64,000 bases of DNA. Source: Taudactylus pleione (lineage: Eukaryota > Chordata > Amphibia > Anura > Myobatrachidae). The translations under genes were made by a program, and so were the position numbers. Below are positions 11,435 through 23,274 of the stretch, one piece after another. The notes under the pieces were generated by a model. It saw only the letters and a list, made by a program, of their open reading frames with translations, did not search any database and had not been told where the DNA came from. How positions within the stretch are numbered: position 1 is the stretch's first letter; each line of letters begins with the position of its first letter. The stretch covers positions 7,402,001 to 7,466,000 of the forward strand of contig JAUIMM010000601.1 in NCBI GenBank assembly GCA_031769625.1, given 5' to 3'.

Positions 11435-11884
11435 GTAGTTTCTTTCATGCTTATTGTTGTCTAATAAAATGTATTTTATTTACATGACTGCAGATTAGAT
11501 TCACCAAATTTTGTTTAATAGGAGCCTTGGCGCTGCAACTTTTTTTTCTTGCATTATTACCTACTTAGGGTGTTGGTGGACCCCTGGATTGGTAGTGCTA
11601 TCCAGTGGGAGCCCTTTGTAGAAGGTCTGTCCCACCTCTCCTGGAAGCCTGGGTGCATACCCCAAGGGCACCCACTGCGAGGGAGATGGGACGGACTTAA
11701 GTTAAGGGGTAAGCAGGAGAGGGGGGAGTGGGACAAAGCGAGGGGGGGGGTGGGGTTTGTGGCGGACTGATCAAAGGAGATGTGGAGCTGGGGGAACAGT
11801 AGAGAGAGGCGTGGCCAACCGTAGGGGGGCTAGAGGGCTGAAGACTGAGGTGACTTGGCAAATGCCGGGTCCATTATACTAGTT
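11435..11884. other. No gene recognised
   Basis: A G-rich stretch near 11640-11870 follows AT-rich sequence. No motif or splice-bounded frame is evident. Confidence 0.35.
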
Positions 11885-12036
11885 ATTAATAATATTGTTC
11901 TTTACAGGTGGATTACTGGTCTCAGCAAGCCTGCACGGCCATGCAGGCACTTATGGTTGTCCAAAGGCCATCATGCCTGAGCAGACTGGCTGGGACCAAT
12001 CGTTCACCTGTAAAGAGCAATATTATTATTAATAAT
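11885..12036. mobile_element. Hairpin MITE
   Basis: 'taataatattgttctttaca' at the left pairs with the complement near 12015-12036, and inner parts ('ctggtctcagc' / 'gctgggaccaat'; 'catgcaggcac') continue the fold with mismatches. The element is about 150 bp and non-coding. Confidence 0.6.
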
Positions 12037-12281
12037 TATTACCTCAGTACCTACAGCCCCGGAGTATGGAGAAGATCCTATGCCATTTTCGCCCCAATTT
12101 ATTTTCTTTTTTTTTTTTTTTTTTTTCTTTATCAACCTAGGATTAAAGGCTTAGAGCTGACTAAACACCACCACACTTTTTTTTTTTTTTTAATTAATTG
12201 CTGTAGTTTTTCACAATTTTGAACAGAAAAGAGCTTGAAAACTGCAGTGGATTGTCCTCTGTTTTGGTGGGATGGGGCTTA

Positions 12282-12774
12282 GGCCCTGATTCAGAGCCGG
12301 ACGATCTGACAGAGCGCTCGCTCTGAATTAGGGCCGTCCTTCTTAATTTTAGAGCGGCCTCCTGGCCGCTCGTATAGCTGTGGGTGACCACCCACAGCTA
12401 TAGCGAGCGGCCAGGAAAATGGTCGCGATGGTAAAGACCATCGGACTTGTGACGAGACCCTTACAGAGCAAGAAGTCCACACACTGACATCACTTGTGAT
12501 GTCAGTGGGGCCGGCCCTAGACGGTAGGCATTCCCATGGGAACGCCTCCGTCTGGGCAGCCACGCCCCCGGCCTGCCCACCAAAGGGGGCGTGCTGTCAC
12601 TCAACATCGACAGCACGCCCCCTTTGTAGCGAGACCAGGAGCGACGGCTTGCCCGTCGCTATCCGGGTCTTGCGCATGCGCACGACGGAGCCGCCTCCGT
12701 CGTGTGCATGTGCACTGGGCCAACATCGACCTGCTTGCGAGCGCTCCGCTCGCGAGCGGGTCTGAATCAGGCCC
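12282..12774. mobile_element. Harbinger-like MITE (GGCCCTGATTCAGA ends)
   Basis: It begins 'ggccctgattcagag' and ends '...tctgaatcaggccc', with TTA on both sides (12279-12281 and 12775-12777). The interior contains further GC-rich stems such as 'tgtgatgtcagtg' and 'gcgcatgcgcacgacggag'. A related right half sits at about 34100-34394, and a lone end near 21943. Confidence 0.8.
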
Positions 12775-12984
12775 TTAGAAACCAATGGTCATCAACGGGA
12801 GTTAACAAATGATAGTCAAAACTGATGCTTAGTAAATACTGTATTTTTAGACACTAAACCACCGGCAATGCCTACCAGGTTTGTATTTGAATGCAAAACC
12901 GCCTCTTAGTAAATTTACCCGGAAATGTCATAACACACGCACATGTCCATTTTGCAAGAAGCTAATTACCCTATCAGTATGTTT

Positions 12985-13128
12985 ATGGGCTATGGAAGGA
13001 AACCGAAGTACCTGGAGGAAATGCTGGGAGAACATACAAATTTTACAAAGAAATGATCTCATCGGAATCGAACACATGGACCCAGCACTGTGAGATGGCA
13101 ATGCTAATCACTGTGCCAGCATGCAGTG
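12985..13128 (-). mobile_element. Old SINE fragment (minus strand)
   Basis: 'ggaggaaatgctgggagaac' and the following 'gaacacatggacccagcactgtga' match the SINE copies at 33459, 40634 and 49808 with many substitutions. Only the tRNA-related head and part of the body remain. Confidence 0.6.
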
Positions 13129-13433
13129 CATTCAGTAGCTGGAGAACCGCCACGATGCCCTACTGCATACATATGGGGCAATAACAGTAGTACCAACATT
13201 GCAGATTTTGTCTTGCACCCCATAGAGGAAAACCTGTGATGCCAGCAGGACGAGATGTACTGTTCTGGAGCAACATAATGTATCCATGTCAGGAATAGAA
13301 TACCCCGCAATGCCTGTGAAGTCGGTCTTCCAGCAAAGGAGTATGTGAAAATATAGCAAAATAAATTGCATAAAAAAGATTTTAATGACGTGCTTCATAG
13401 AAATTCTGATGAAAACAGAAGTCCACTCTAACA

Positions 13434-13509
13434 GCTGTTTATACCATTTCCTATTGTATCTTATTTGTTTTGCTGTTTATACCATTTCCTATTGTATCTT
13501 ATTTGTTTT
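13434..13509. repeat. 38-bp tandem duplication just upstream of ODR4 exon
   Basis: Two near-identical 38-bp units (13434-13471 and 13472-13509) each contain 'accatttcctattgtatctt'. They are pyrimidine-rich and end about 30 bp before the presumed acceptor at 13541. They may affect branch-point or polypyrimidine-tract choice. Confidence 0.9.
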
Positions 13510-13541
13510 AGCAATGTGTACAAGTATTGTTCATTTTGCAG

Positions 13542-13576
13542 ATCTGTAACACAATACTAGAAGAAATCCTTTAATA
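13542..13576 (+). other. ODR4: Presumed 5' UTR part of the first coding exon
   Basis: 'tgttcattttgcag' ends at 13541 and looks like a good splice acceptor, so the exon probably begins at 13542 and carries 35 nt of 5' UTR before the ATG at 13577. This implies an untranslated exon and promoter further upstream, which I could not identify. Transcription could instead start closer by. Confidence 0.45.
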
Positions 13577-13675
13577 ATGGGAAGAAGTTATTATGTTGAC
13601 GAAGCAGTTGAAAAGTATTTCTCAAAAATTGTTCAACAAAAGAAGTCTTTTGTGACTGGACTTATTATAGGACAA
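13577..13675 (+). CDS. ODR4: ODR4, first coding exon (residues 1-33)
   Basis: The ATG opens a 33-codon exon whose product begins MGRSYYVDEAVEKYF and ends GLIIGQ. It matches the conserved start of vertebrate ODR4 (MGR-Y-V-E ... G-LIGQ) and has the same length, which is why this start was chosen. The exon ends in phase 0 at a good donor, caa|gtaagt. ODR4 is known as a membrane-associated protein that helps fold and traffic certain G-protein-coupled receptors, first described for odorant receptors in C. elegans. This N-terminal segment starts an MPN-like fold in family descriptions. The next exon lies 9.2 kb downstream. Confidence 0.93.
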
Positions 13676-14600
13676 GTAAGTAAGGCAGATACATCATATT
13701 CAAGAATGCTTATCCTACATAAGAGGGTAAAATGGGCAAAGGCAAGTTTCTTTAACAAGTGCAATTAAGAGTGGTGAATTACTACATTTTCGAGAAAGGA
13801 AAATCCTTTAAACACAATTTAACCAAATAACAAAAGAAAAAAATTATTTTAATAATAGCGTGAGATTACAAAATTACATTTAAACAAGTGATGCAACAGC
13901 AACTACTAAAATAAAGGAAACCCCTCTATAAAGTAGCTAAACGACATAGTTTTACCTAACTTTGAAAATGATTAGCATATGGGTAGCGTATATTGTGCAG
14001 ATATTCCCAATATCTATCTAGCCAAAAGATCATATATGTAGCATTCAGGATACCACTACTAGAAGAGAACTAGTCCACTGAATTTTTTTTAAAGAAACCT
14101 ATTATATCCTATTATGTACAAAATGTGTTCTACATAAACATTGATTATATTAATAAAGTGGAAAATGTGAATTTAGACAGGTGGTAAGCAGTGTGGGAGA
14201 AGTTACTAGCAGGATGACAGATGAGCACAGATTTGGGCATGGTACGTTTGAGGAAGTGTTGGGTCATCCAAGTTGATATGGCAGAGAGGCACTAAAGCAT
14301 ATCGGCAATAGAGTGTGGGTGTCATCTAAGTAGAGGTGGTAATGGATGCAGAAGAAGCATATGAGATTACAGAGAGAGGAGGTGTATATGGAGGAGGCCA
14401 AAAACAACCTTTGGAAACACCAAAAGAGTACCGGAGCAAGAGTCTAAAATAGACAGCATGACCTAAAGGATAGTAGACTCACCAACAAAGGACACTGTGT
14501 CACTTAAGTCAAAGGAATGATAAGTGATCATCAGTGTCAAAAATGACGGACAGGTAAAGTCATTGTTCATTTTGGTGAGGGCAGTTGGAAGCTAGACTAA
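13676..14600. other. ODR4 intron 1 start, partly unclassified repeat
   Basis: 13676-14160 is AT-rich with nothing recognisable. 14160-14600 is more GC-balanced ('gtggtaagcagtgtgggag', 'gatatggcagagaggcacta') and appears to resume at 15660-15840 after the two MITEs. It is probably an old dispersed repeat split by insertions. I cannot classify it. Confidence 0.35.
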
Positions 14601-14925
14601 AGCCTCACATCCACAAGACAGTAAAGACAGTAGGATTACAACATCGTAATTGTACCATCGTTCCCCATCCCCTGCAGTGCCTACACTGAACGTTTAGTCA
14701 TTCAGTGTAGGCACCCTCCATTATCCCCGAACATGGCCAATCTGTCGTTATTGGCAGATTGACCGGCATGTTCAGGAGATGATTGATGTTGGAAACGACC
14801 AGCAGGAGCGCGCATCGCTGGTAGTTTCCGACATTATAGTGCACGATTAATGAGCGATTGCACGATTATGATGTCGTAATCGTGCAATCACACATTAATA
14901 TCGCCTAATGGATATGCGCCTTTAG
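14601..14925. mobile_element. Diverged second copy of the 8022-8365 MITE
   Basis: The same order of modules is present: 'cattcagtgtaggcacc', 'gatattggaaacgacca'-like text with 'gcgcgcatcgctgg', then 'gcgattgcacgattatgatg' with 'cgtaatcgtgcaatc'. The terminal 'atggatatgcgcc' corresponds to the 'atggatacccc' end of copy 1. Divergence is much higher than between its own arms. Confidence 0.65.
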
Positions 14926-14927
14926 GG

Positions 14928-15659
14928 CAGGATTTAATTAGCGGCAAAAAACGCAGATTTTGCAGTCGGACGCGAAATAGGATGACTTTCTCCTAAAAAA
15001 AAAAAAAAAAAACGGCGAAATTGGCCGTTTTTCACCGAAAAAAAGGAGAAAAGTTTTCTCCATCTCAGGCCAGGAGAAAAAAAATGCAAAATTTCTATTT
15101 TTGCCTAAAAATGTGGGAATTTCTTTCAGAATCCTTTAGAGATCACCCCTAATGATAAACTACCCCAACATTTTTTTCGTAAGTTGCGTACTTTGGCGAA
15201 AAAAGAAAACGTTGATAATGGTTTTAACGTATTGGATCCGATTTTTCGGGGGACAGTATGGATGTGTCGTGTTTTAAACATTGCACGCTGTCGCAGGTGA
15301 TTTTTTAAAATTGCGTTTTTACGACACGAAAATATACTTGCACCCATTCTAATGTACCCCCAATTTACGTGGAACAGTTATTTCCTGGAAAACAACTTTT
15401 TTTCACCCAAAATTTGCGTGGCCGTTTTTTGCCAAAGTACACAACGAAAACATTTTGGGGTAATTTATCATTAGGGGGGGGGGGTGTCCAAAGTGTTCTG
15501 AAAGAAATCCCCCACAATTTAAGGGAAAATATAGTGACTTTGCATTTTTTTTCTCCTGGTCTGAGATGGAGAAAACTTTTCGCCTGTTTCAGTCGATCCT
15601 ATTATCGCAGGTGCGATAATATTGGCACAAAAATCGACGATATTGAATCCGGCCCTAAA
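14928..15659. mobile_element. 730-bp foldback MITE
   Basis: The left end 'gggcaggatttaatt' and right end 'attgaatccggccc' are inverted. Long inner arms also pair: 'cctaatgataaactacccc' near 15150 with 'ggggtaatttatcattagg' near 15457, and 'tttgcgccgt'/'aacaac'-type blocks between. It belongs to the same broad family as 17413 and 25746 (ends related to GGGCCGTATTCAATT). It has no coding content. The centre holds a shallower hairpin. Confidence 0.75.
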
Positions 15660-16149
15660 TAGGAGAGAGAGTGGGAGGAGGGAAAGTGGGCCAAATTGCT
15701 GACGTTGTTAAAGGATTTTGGAAGCAAAGAGGAGCCGGAAGATTGGACAGTAGTTGGAGAGGAAGGGTAAAGATGAAGAAGACATGGCGGAGGGAAAAAG
15801 GTTAAAGAAGTGAGCAAGTTTCAGGTAAGCAGTTGGGAGAGGGAGTGGAGGAACTTTATGGGTACTGAGTGTCTGATTCAGAGATGGACACTGTTAGTAT
15901 TGTTGCTGCATCTTGGACAGAGCAGCGATGCTAAAATATGCTAATGCAGCAGGAGGTCCCTGAGGAGAAAACAGGCCTTGCAGATCCAAGTGCTTTGCAT
16001 TATTATCAGACATGTTTTTAGACACATTGATAGACATACATTAGGTTAATATCAAGTTAGTATTGCGGTTAGAAGGTGCCCCTCAGAATATAGTTAACTG
16101 CATAAACAGTGGTTTACTCGCCAATCATAATATAGGCATGTCGATATTT
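15660..16149. other. Unclassified intronic repeat-like sequence
   Basis: This looks like the continuation of the repeat interrupted at 14600. No gene or RNA signal is seen. Confidence 0.35.
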
Positions 16150-16290
16150 TGACCATTTCAAAATATAGACATAGTAAAGACGTCGACATTGATAATATAA
16201 GAATGTTTTTATTTTGCATGTCGCATTTTGACCATATCAAAATGTCGACAATCAAATATGTTGACGTCGCAATATTGGTCACTGCACGTT
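16150..16290. repeat. GTCGACA-rich inverted repeat
   Basis: 'attttgaccatttcaaaatat' near 16146 and 'cattttgaccatatcaaaat' near 16225 alternate with 'gtcgacatt'-type words and their complements. The same vocabulary builds the long terminal repeats of the element at 35550-36398. Confidence 0.5.
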
Positions 16291-16510
16291 ATGTATATGC
16301 TGTGCATGGGATTAGTCAGTGCAACAGTGCATGTCATTTATTTAGTTCAACTATGAAGGAGATTTTACCGTCCAAGATAATTGACGCATGGTGCGGTACA
16401 TAACGGGTGGGCACTTAGTCTGTGCACAGGTCTCTAGTAGGGAGGTGACAATGATTTTTATTATGTGACTTTTAGAGATAAATGACTGTATGGCTGACAT
16501 ACATCTAGGA

Positions 16511-16711
16511 CACAGGTTCTCAAACTCGGTCCTCGGGACCCCAAACGGTGCATGTTTTGCAGGTCTCCTGACAGAATCACAAGTGAAATTAGCTCCATCT
16601 GTGGATCTTTTAAAATGTGTCAGTGAGTAATGAATACACCTGTGCACCTGCTGGGTGACCTGGAAAACGTGACCTGTGTGGGGTCCTGAGGACCGAGTTT
16701 GAGAACCACTG
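16511..16711. mobile_element. hAT MITE, copy 1
   Basis: The ends 'cacaggttctcaaactcgg' and 'gagtttgagaaccactg' are inverted, and an 8-bp target duplication 'atctagga' flanks it (16503-16510 and 16712-16719). An 8-bp duplication and CA(G)-type ends fit hAT. A second copy lies at 27550-27753. Confidence 0.85.
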
Positions 16712-16719
16712 ATCTAGGA

Positions 16720-17412
16720 TTACTACACATGCTCAGGGCTCTTCCCTCAGTAGACAAACTGTGGTAGTTTGCCCTGCCACAGTTTTGCCAGTATGCCCTG
16801 CCACAGTTTCAGCATTTCCTAACAGTAATCTGTGGCTCTGGCATGCGTGTTCCAGTCTCAGTGGGACATCATCTTGTACATTCGTCCATTATGACACTGG
16901 CAGTCCAGCTGCTGTAAAACTACACATGAAAAGAGGGGCATGGACTGCATGTCCTAAGCGCAAAGCTGTGGCAGGGCATGCTAAGCACTAAGAATACTCC
17001 ATGTTAATTGTAGAGTTTAACATATTTGATTTAATGATCAGTATTCTTAATGCTTAGAGTGTGCACCTGCATAGTCTTTTTTTTCTGCATGGCACTAATA
17101 TTCTGAACATGGTAGCATATCTTATGTTTAAAATTAGGGTGCGCAGTCCAGGCTTTGATCCCCAACAGCTGGACTGGACTGACATTTTGGTGCCAATTTT
17201 TAATTATTTTAAATGTCGACATTATGTACCGCCCCAGTCAAACTCCCAGGTGGGGAGTTTGACTGCGGCGGTACACCTGTCAAACCGTAACGCAGGTGTC
17301 CTAAGGCGAGCTCAGGGAGTACAGAAACCTCCCATGGAGCAGAAGGGCTCTTCAATTAGGGCCGTATTCAATTAGGTGCAGAAGGGCTATTCAATTAGGG
17401 CCGTATGACTGT
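16720..17412. other. Intronic sequence with a small hairpin
   Basis: 17225-17275 forms a hairpin ('accgccccagtcaaactccc' with its complement). Otherwise no gene is seen. 17340-17410 carries repeated 'gggctattcaattagggccg' ends of the next MITE family. Confidence 0.4.
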
Positions 17413-18275
17413 GGGCCGTATTCAATTAGGTGCAAAAAGTTGCGTTTGACGAAAAGTGCTCGCAGGGTTAAGTTTTCGCCTCATTCGCCAGTTTTGATGT
17501 GATCATTTTGAGTACTTTCTCAATGCGCTCTCCCGCTTCTCGCACTATTCAGTTGCAAAACACAAGAAAACGCATATGTGCGGTAATTGCCCATGGTGAA
17601 ACTAGCAAAGTACAGCACGTTTTTGGGAAATCAGCCAGTACCCCTAACTGACATAGGAAATCAATATAGAAGTGTATTAATGGCCCTAATAAAAGTATTT
17701 TGGCTTCTTAAATTGAGTCAGATTGCTGTTATATGCATATTTGCTGTGTGTAAAAATGATAAAAAGCTATTTTTTTTTTAGAAAAAATTATTGCTGTAGT
17801 TAAACTGGGGGTACATTAAAATGGGTGCTAGTGTAGTTTTGTATTTATAAAGTGCAGTTTTAAAATATGTTAAAAATACACCTGCTGCAGCCACCTGCAA
17901 TCCTAAAAACACCTGTCCCATCCATACAGCGCCCCAAAATACCTGCCCTAGTACCTTAAACCCATTTTGCAACACTTTAAAAATGTTCACCCCAAAAATG
18001 ACATAAAATGACATGTTATTATTAGGGGGTATTAAGCTAATTAATTTTTTTGCCTAATTAGTCATTAGGGGGGGGGGTGTCCAAAGGGTTCCCAACATGT
18101 TTAGCCAAAAATAGGGATTTTGCACATTTTATCACCTGCTCTGAGATGGGGAAAACTTTTCGTCGGTTTCTACCTATGGAGTTTTCGCACATGCGATCAT
18201 TCTGGCAATTGGATAGCTCGATACGCACGTATGCGCGACAAAATCTACTTTTCGGAACTAACTGAATACGGCCCT
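17413..18275. mobile_element. Foldback MITE (GGGCCGTATTCAATTAGG ends)
   Basis: It begins 'gggccgtattcaattagg' and ends '...aactgaatacggccct'. Inner arms pair partly, for example 'ccccctaac' near 17640 and 'cattaggggggg' near 18063. It is one of several members of this family in the window (18319, 25746). Confidence 0.7.
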
Positions 18276-18318
18276 GTGTCTACATTTTAACTGTCAACAT
18301 TTTGACATTATACATTTT

Positions 18319-18960
18319 GGGGCATATTCAATTAGGTGCGAAACGTTCCGTACATTTCGCATGCCAGACTTTTCGTCGACATCGCTGGTTTTCCATGGGA
18401 AAAAGTATTGCGCTCGTCTCCACTTATCCCCGTATTCAATTAGAAAACGGGACCTGGCGAAAAGTGCTGTCAGATTTGGGGAAATCCGCCTGACACCCCT
18501 CCAAAAGATGCACTGACATTGGGGATCACTATACATACCCCCGAATAGCCCTGCTGAAGGTATTTTGGGTACTTAAAAACACCTGGTGCATACTTTGGGA
18601 CCCCTCTGTTGTCTATTTAGCTAGTTTTTAAGTTTGTCCCCCAACTTTGCACTTTTTCGTCCCCTTTTTCAAAGTAATTTTTTGGCGGTGCTCTTATATT
18701 TTTTTAAAACTTTTTTTGCCACAGTTTAGCTTTGGGAGACTGTCCCAAGGGAGCAGGGTGGTTTCTGCAAGTTTGCACCCCAAAACCTCAATTCTGCACT
18801 TTTTTTCCGCCAGCTTGCATAGGTGAATCTTTTTCGCCTATTCCAATGCATTGATTTCCGCACCGGTGAGAAGTCTTTGGAATTGAATACGGGAATAAGT
18901 TTTCACCTGGCGAAATGACGTCACCGGCGATACTTTTCTGCAGGTCAACTAGCACCTTGT
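18319..18960. mobile_element. Truncated member of the same MITE family
   Basis: It starts 'ggggcatattcaattaggtg' and follows the left half of the family ('tggggaaatccgcctgacac', 'aactttgcactttttcg'). Inverted 'gaattgaatacggg' text appears near 18880, but no clean right end with a target duplication is visible. Confidence 0.55.
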
Positions 18961-19890
18961 GCGAGAAGTAGATGTAGCATCCCCGCCCCCCCGCGCGCGT
19001 GTTCGCCCGCCCGCCCGCACTCACTCGATCAATATATAAATATGTACATATATTTATATTTCTTTGTTAGCTGAAAACAAATATTTACTATTTTTTAATT
19101 AAAGAAATAACAGGAGAGATGCAAAAAAATCCAAAAGGAGTCAATTTGAGCAAAATGTTACCATGCCATTTATTATAAAATTAACACACATTGGTCCTCA
19201 TAGGTTACTCAAAAAACACAACTTTATTTTATTATTTATCTATTAACAGTTTCTTTATATAGCTCCGCATGTTCCGTTGCGCTTACAAATGGAAACAATA
19301 GAACAAAACTAGGTAGTAACAGACAGACAAGAGGTAAGAGGGCCCTGCTCCTTTGCCCCCACATGATAAAAAAAAAAAAAGCACCATATATTAACCCTGA
19401 CAGGACCTAAAACACACATTGGCCCCCACAGGGTAAAAACACACACATTGTACTCAACAGGACAAATTAAAAAAAAACACATTGGTTAAATGAATACTCC
19501 CACAGGCAAAATAAATAAAACACACCCTGATGCAATTAATGCTACCACATCAAATCAAAACACATTAATGCAATGAATGCTCCCACACGAAAAAAATAAA
19601 ATAAAAAAAAAAAACACATTGTCCTCGTGGTTTGTGGAGCATATTTTAATCTGAATGTTTTCTACTATAATGGTCAAATCTATATTTCCCCTTACACAGC
19701 ATTACATTAATTCACATTCTACATCAGAGGACTTTTGCACATTACACATTTATTAGAAACCCCTTCCTAACTTCTTTTATCCCAACCTTTTTATTTTTTC
19801 TTACAGCTCAAGGATAACGCCAACCTTTAATATATACATCACACCAAAATAGACTTCATAATAATTGTTGATAGATAGCAAGTGTATTTT
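18961..19890. other. AT-rich intronic sequence
   Basis: A short G/C-only tract (about 18980-19020, 'cccgcccgcccgcac') is followed by AT-rich DNA with several poly-A runs and repeated 'aaacacacattg' phrases at 19410-19620. No gene is seen. Confidence 0.4.
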
Positions 19891-19969
19891 TGAGTACAGT
19901 CCCCATCACTGACTCTGAAGTCACAGTGCTCTTCAGCCACTGTTCAGTCCCCAGTCCAGAGTCAGCGCC

Positions 19970-20250
19970 CGCTCACTGCAGTCACAGTGCTCCTCAGCCA
20001 GCACCCTCACAGCCCCCCCCCAGTCTCAGACTTCAGCTAGCCAGTCACTGCGAAAAAGTGCTCCTCAGCCAGCACTCCCACAGCCCCCCAGTCTCAGCCC
20101 CTGCTCACTGCAAACAGTGCTCCTCTCAGCCAGCACCCTCACAGCCCCCCAGACTTGGCCCCTGCTCACTGCAAACAGTGCTCCTCTCAGCCAGCACCTT
20201 CACAGCCCCCCAGACTCGGCCCCTGCTCACTGCAAACACAGTGCTCCACC
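19970..20250. repeat. About 62-bp tandem repeat, C-rich
   Basis: The phrase 'cactgcaaacagtgctcctc' followed by 'agccagcacc' and 'acagccccccag' recurs near 20040, 20106, 20168 and 20229, about 62 bp apart. Earlier diverged copies begin near 19915. Open frames of up to 182 codons here are explained by the repeat. Confidence 0.8.
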
Positions 20251-22299
20251 AGGACCTCCCTCAACTACTGTTAATCCCCCCCCATCCCAGACTCACTCAG
20301 CCCCTGCAACCACAGTGCCCCCTTCCCCACTCTACAATACTCTGTTTCACACTTCCAATAAACTAAAATTCAGTTCCACTCCAACCTCCAGGTGGGAGTT
20401 CATGCAGCTTCACCCGTCAGCAGCACTTACTTGCTTATTGCAGCTGCAGTTCCCATCTTCCCCAGCCCAAGTCCTCATCCTGCGCCGTGGTTCACTTCTC
20501 CTCCCAGGGGCGGATCTAGACTTTTCTTTTAGGGGGGGCAGTTTACGAATTAATCTAGACTCCTCCCCTCTACTAATTACTTTTCCCAGTTTCAGTCATA
20601 CCCTCTCTGATTTTCAGTCTCAACTTTTTTGGGCCCTGCACCCCCAATTCACCACTTTTTCTTAAATTGTTGTCCAAATAGAGAGCCCCAATGAACCACG
20701 CCTAGCCTGTTCTAGCGCAACTGATGACATGGAATGAACAAAGCAGAGATCAGTCCCAGTCTTGTTACAGGCCTCAGCCCTACAGCACAAGGTGGTCAGA
20801 ATCCTTTGCACTTACTAGCTGTAAGCCGGCTGTCATGGTGGCACGGGGACCTGGAGTGACGTTTTTATTGCGCATGCGCAGCCATAGGATTGTGTATGTG
20901 CATGCGGCAGTGATCCTTTTGTTCCCTTTTCCGAAAAAACTGCGAAGCATTCCCCATATACTAAACATTACGTTATCTATCTGAGCCAAGCCCCCAGAAA
21001 GTTATGGGGGCTACTTTTTTGACCAAAGTACTGTTAAAAAATGAGCTCCATAGAATGGACTACCCCTGGCACTGCAGCTGTGGTTATTAAATTCCGCAGT
21101 GGTTTCTTATAAACCTCTCCATGTATGCCCACACATATATAAGTACATATATACACACATATATATAAATACATATATAAGCACACACATATATAAATAC
21201 ATATAAGGATACTGAGCCCAGTTGTAAAATGAAACTGCCAGCAAGGTAGAAGAATCCCCTTTACTTACCACTCTTTCTCATTCGTCCGTCGGCTCCTGTC
21301 AGCATCATGGCATTGCTCCAGCAGCTACGCGCACACTGGCTGGCGGGCATGGCTCTGCTGCTCCTCTACTTTGGCGGTACACCTGTGGGCCGCTCACGCG
21401 GCACAGCGAATGAAAAGCGCTGTGGTAGGGGTTGTCTGTCCACTCCGGCGAGTCAGGTGCCTCGAAGATCCGACTGACTGGAAGTAGCCGGAGCTCACTC
21501 CACTTCAGACTGCAGCATCAGTTTAGCTTTGTGTAGGGGGAGTAATCACTGACCTGCCACTGCCTCCTCCTGCCTGAATCCTCCTCACCCTTGTAGGTCC
21601 TGGCCATCACCGCACTGTCTTGACCCCGCCAGAGAGAGCAGAGCAATGCAGTCAGTGCAGATGAATGCGCGGGCAGGGGTACGCCGCCACACGGGCTGCT
21701 CAGCGCTGCAGATAACCGTGGAGTCTGTCACTCAGTGATTGTGACAGACTCACTGTGTGTATGTATCTTCTAAGTGCCGTAGCTCCGGGAAATCAGCGGG
21801 GTGGACAGATGGGAATCGGCGTGCCCACAAAGGATGGCACCCCTTGAGCGGCCTCTCAGGTGGAACATGCCTAGAGACGGCCCTGGCCCTATGTCCTTAT
21901 CAACATTTTTATTGTCTTCATATCTATTGTAGACATTTATAGGTCCTGATTCAGAGTTGTGAGTAAGAAATAAGTTTGGCATAATGTATAAGGGGTACTA
22001 CTGTGTGGCATAAACTGAATGGGCTCCGTGTGGGGTCAAATGTATGTTTGTTTGTTTTTTTTCCCCTGGGGGGGGGCGACCCTTTTAAAATCTTACTATG
22101 TCGCCCACAAAGTTACATCCAGTGGAACGGGGGCGGGGGGGGGTACTAATTACCCGGGGCCTTCTTACCTGTCAGCAGCCCAGCACACTCTATTGTGTGC
22201 TGGACTGCAATGCTCCCTCCACCTTCCCCACCCCCCCCAAATTGTATGTGTATTTCACTCAAGGTCAATACCCATCTAGAACATTTCAGCAAACAAAAC
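20251..22299. other. No gene recognised; microsatellite at 21130-21212
   Basis: 'aggggcggatctagactt' near 20508 looks like a transposon end, but its partner is not visible. 21130-21212 is an interrupted AC/AT microsatellite. GC-rich stretches at 21270-21850 hold no conserved frame. Confidence 0.35.
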
Positions 22300-22677
22300 T
22301 AGTCACGTCAGACCGACAGACATTTTATCTGGCAGCCTGCCAGCCGCAGAAGTCGCCGGCATACACTGTGAGAGAAAACTCAGTGTATAGCCCGACATCC
22401 GCGCTCCGCCCCCGGGGGAGGAGACATTTCCCTGTTCCTTCCGTAGGAAGGAATACAGGAAATGTCTGTCGGCTGCGCTGGGCATACACTGCCCGATGCG
22501 GCCGACAGTTTACCTGCTAAATATCGCATCGGACGGGCATGCTGGACAATCCAGCATGCCCGACCGAGCAATATTTAACCCTCGGTCGCCCCCCCCACAC
22601 GCTACAATTATCGCGGCGATTCGCCGATATCTGGCGGATCGTCCCGATAATTGTAGCGTGTATGGCCAGCATTAGTA
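22300..22677. mobile_element. MITE-like fragment with GGCCAGCA end
   Basis: The right end '...gtgtatggccagca' followed by TTA matches the end of the element at 871-1145. A strong stem at 22611-22662 ('ctacaattatcg' with 'cgataattgtag') and a second at 22405-22465 give it MITE-like structure. The left boundary is uncertain. Confidence 0.4.
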
Positions 22678-22840
22678 TTCAAGGATTTACAGATAACTTT
22701 TCTTCTCTGACCTTCTCACACACATACAATTTTTAATAATGGAATATTTTTTGTATATGTGAATATCAATAACTGGTAGAGCAGTGGAAATCCCTGAATT
22801 GTAATATTTTTTGTGATACTTCTTAAATTATTCATTTTAG

Positions 22841-22981
22841 TGCTCTTTGCAAAGAGATTATATTAATCTGGCTGTTCAAACACCCACAAAAGAAGATCAA
22901 TGTGAGGCATCTGAACAGAAGGCTGGTTTGTGCAAACTGGATGAAATTGATGAGGAATGGGTTTCTGTTCATGCTTCTCAG
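22841..22981 (+). CDS. ODR4: ODR4, second coding exon (residues 34-80)
   Basis: The acceptor 'ttcattttag' ends at 22840. The 141-nt exon (phase 0 to phase 0) encodes 47 residues that begin CSLQRDY and end DEIDEEWVSVHASQ. The core matches vertebrate ODR4 (CSSQKDY ... LD-LDEEW--EHA-Q). The middle is variable between species. The donor cag|gtactt follows. Confidence 0.93.
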
Positions 22982-23274
22982 GTACTTTCAAATTAAAAAG
23001 TTGCATTTCTACACATTACCTTGAAATTGCTGGCTCTTATGGCACTCTTACTGAATAAAACTGAGCCAAGAAATGCTATTCTTCATACGTGACAAAAAAA
23101 AAATAAGAAAATAGATTTAGTACATGTTTATTGTATGAACAACGGCTTTATTGAGCTCTAGACATATTTGTTACTAGTTACAACCAAGGAAACAGACACA
23201 GCTTTACAGTGTGCTTTATACTTACGTTTATTATTTTTGTTTTTATAAATATAATATAGTCACAGCTCATCTCA

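Noticed and set aside
19890..20665. Overlapping ORFs of 158 and 182 codons
   Set aside because: They run through a 62-bp C-rich tandem repeat, are Ser/Pro/His rich in two frames at once, and have no splice or homology support.
22098..22520. 140-codon plus-strand ORF
   Set aside because: Overlaps GC-rich hairpin sequence of a MITE-like unit and has no family match or splice context.
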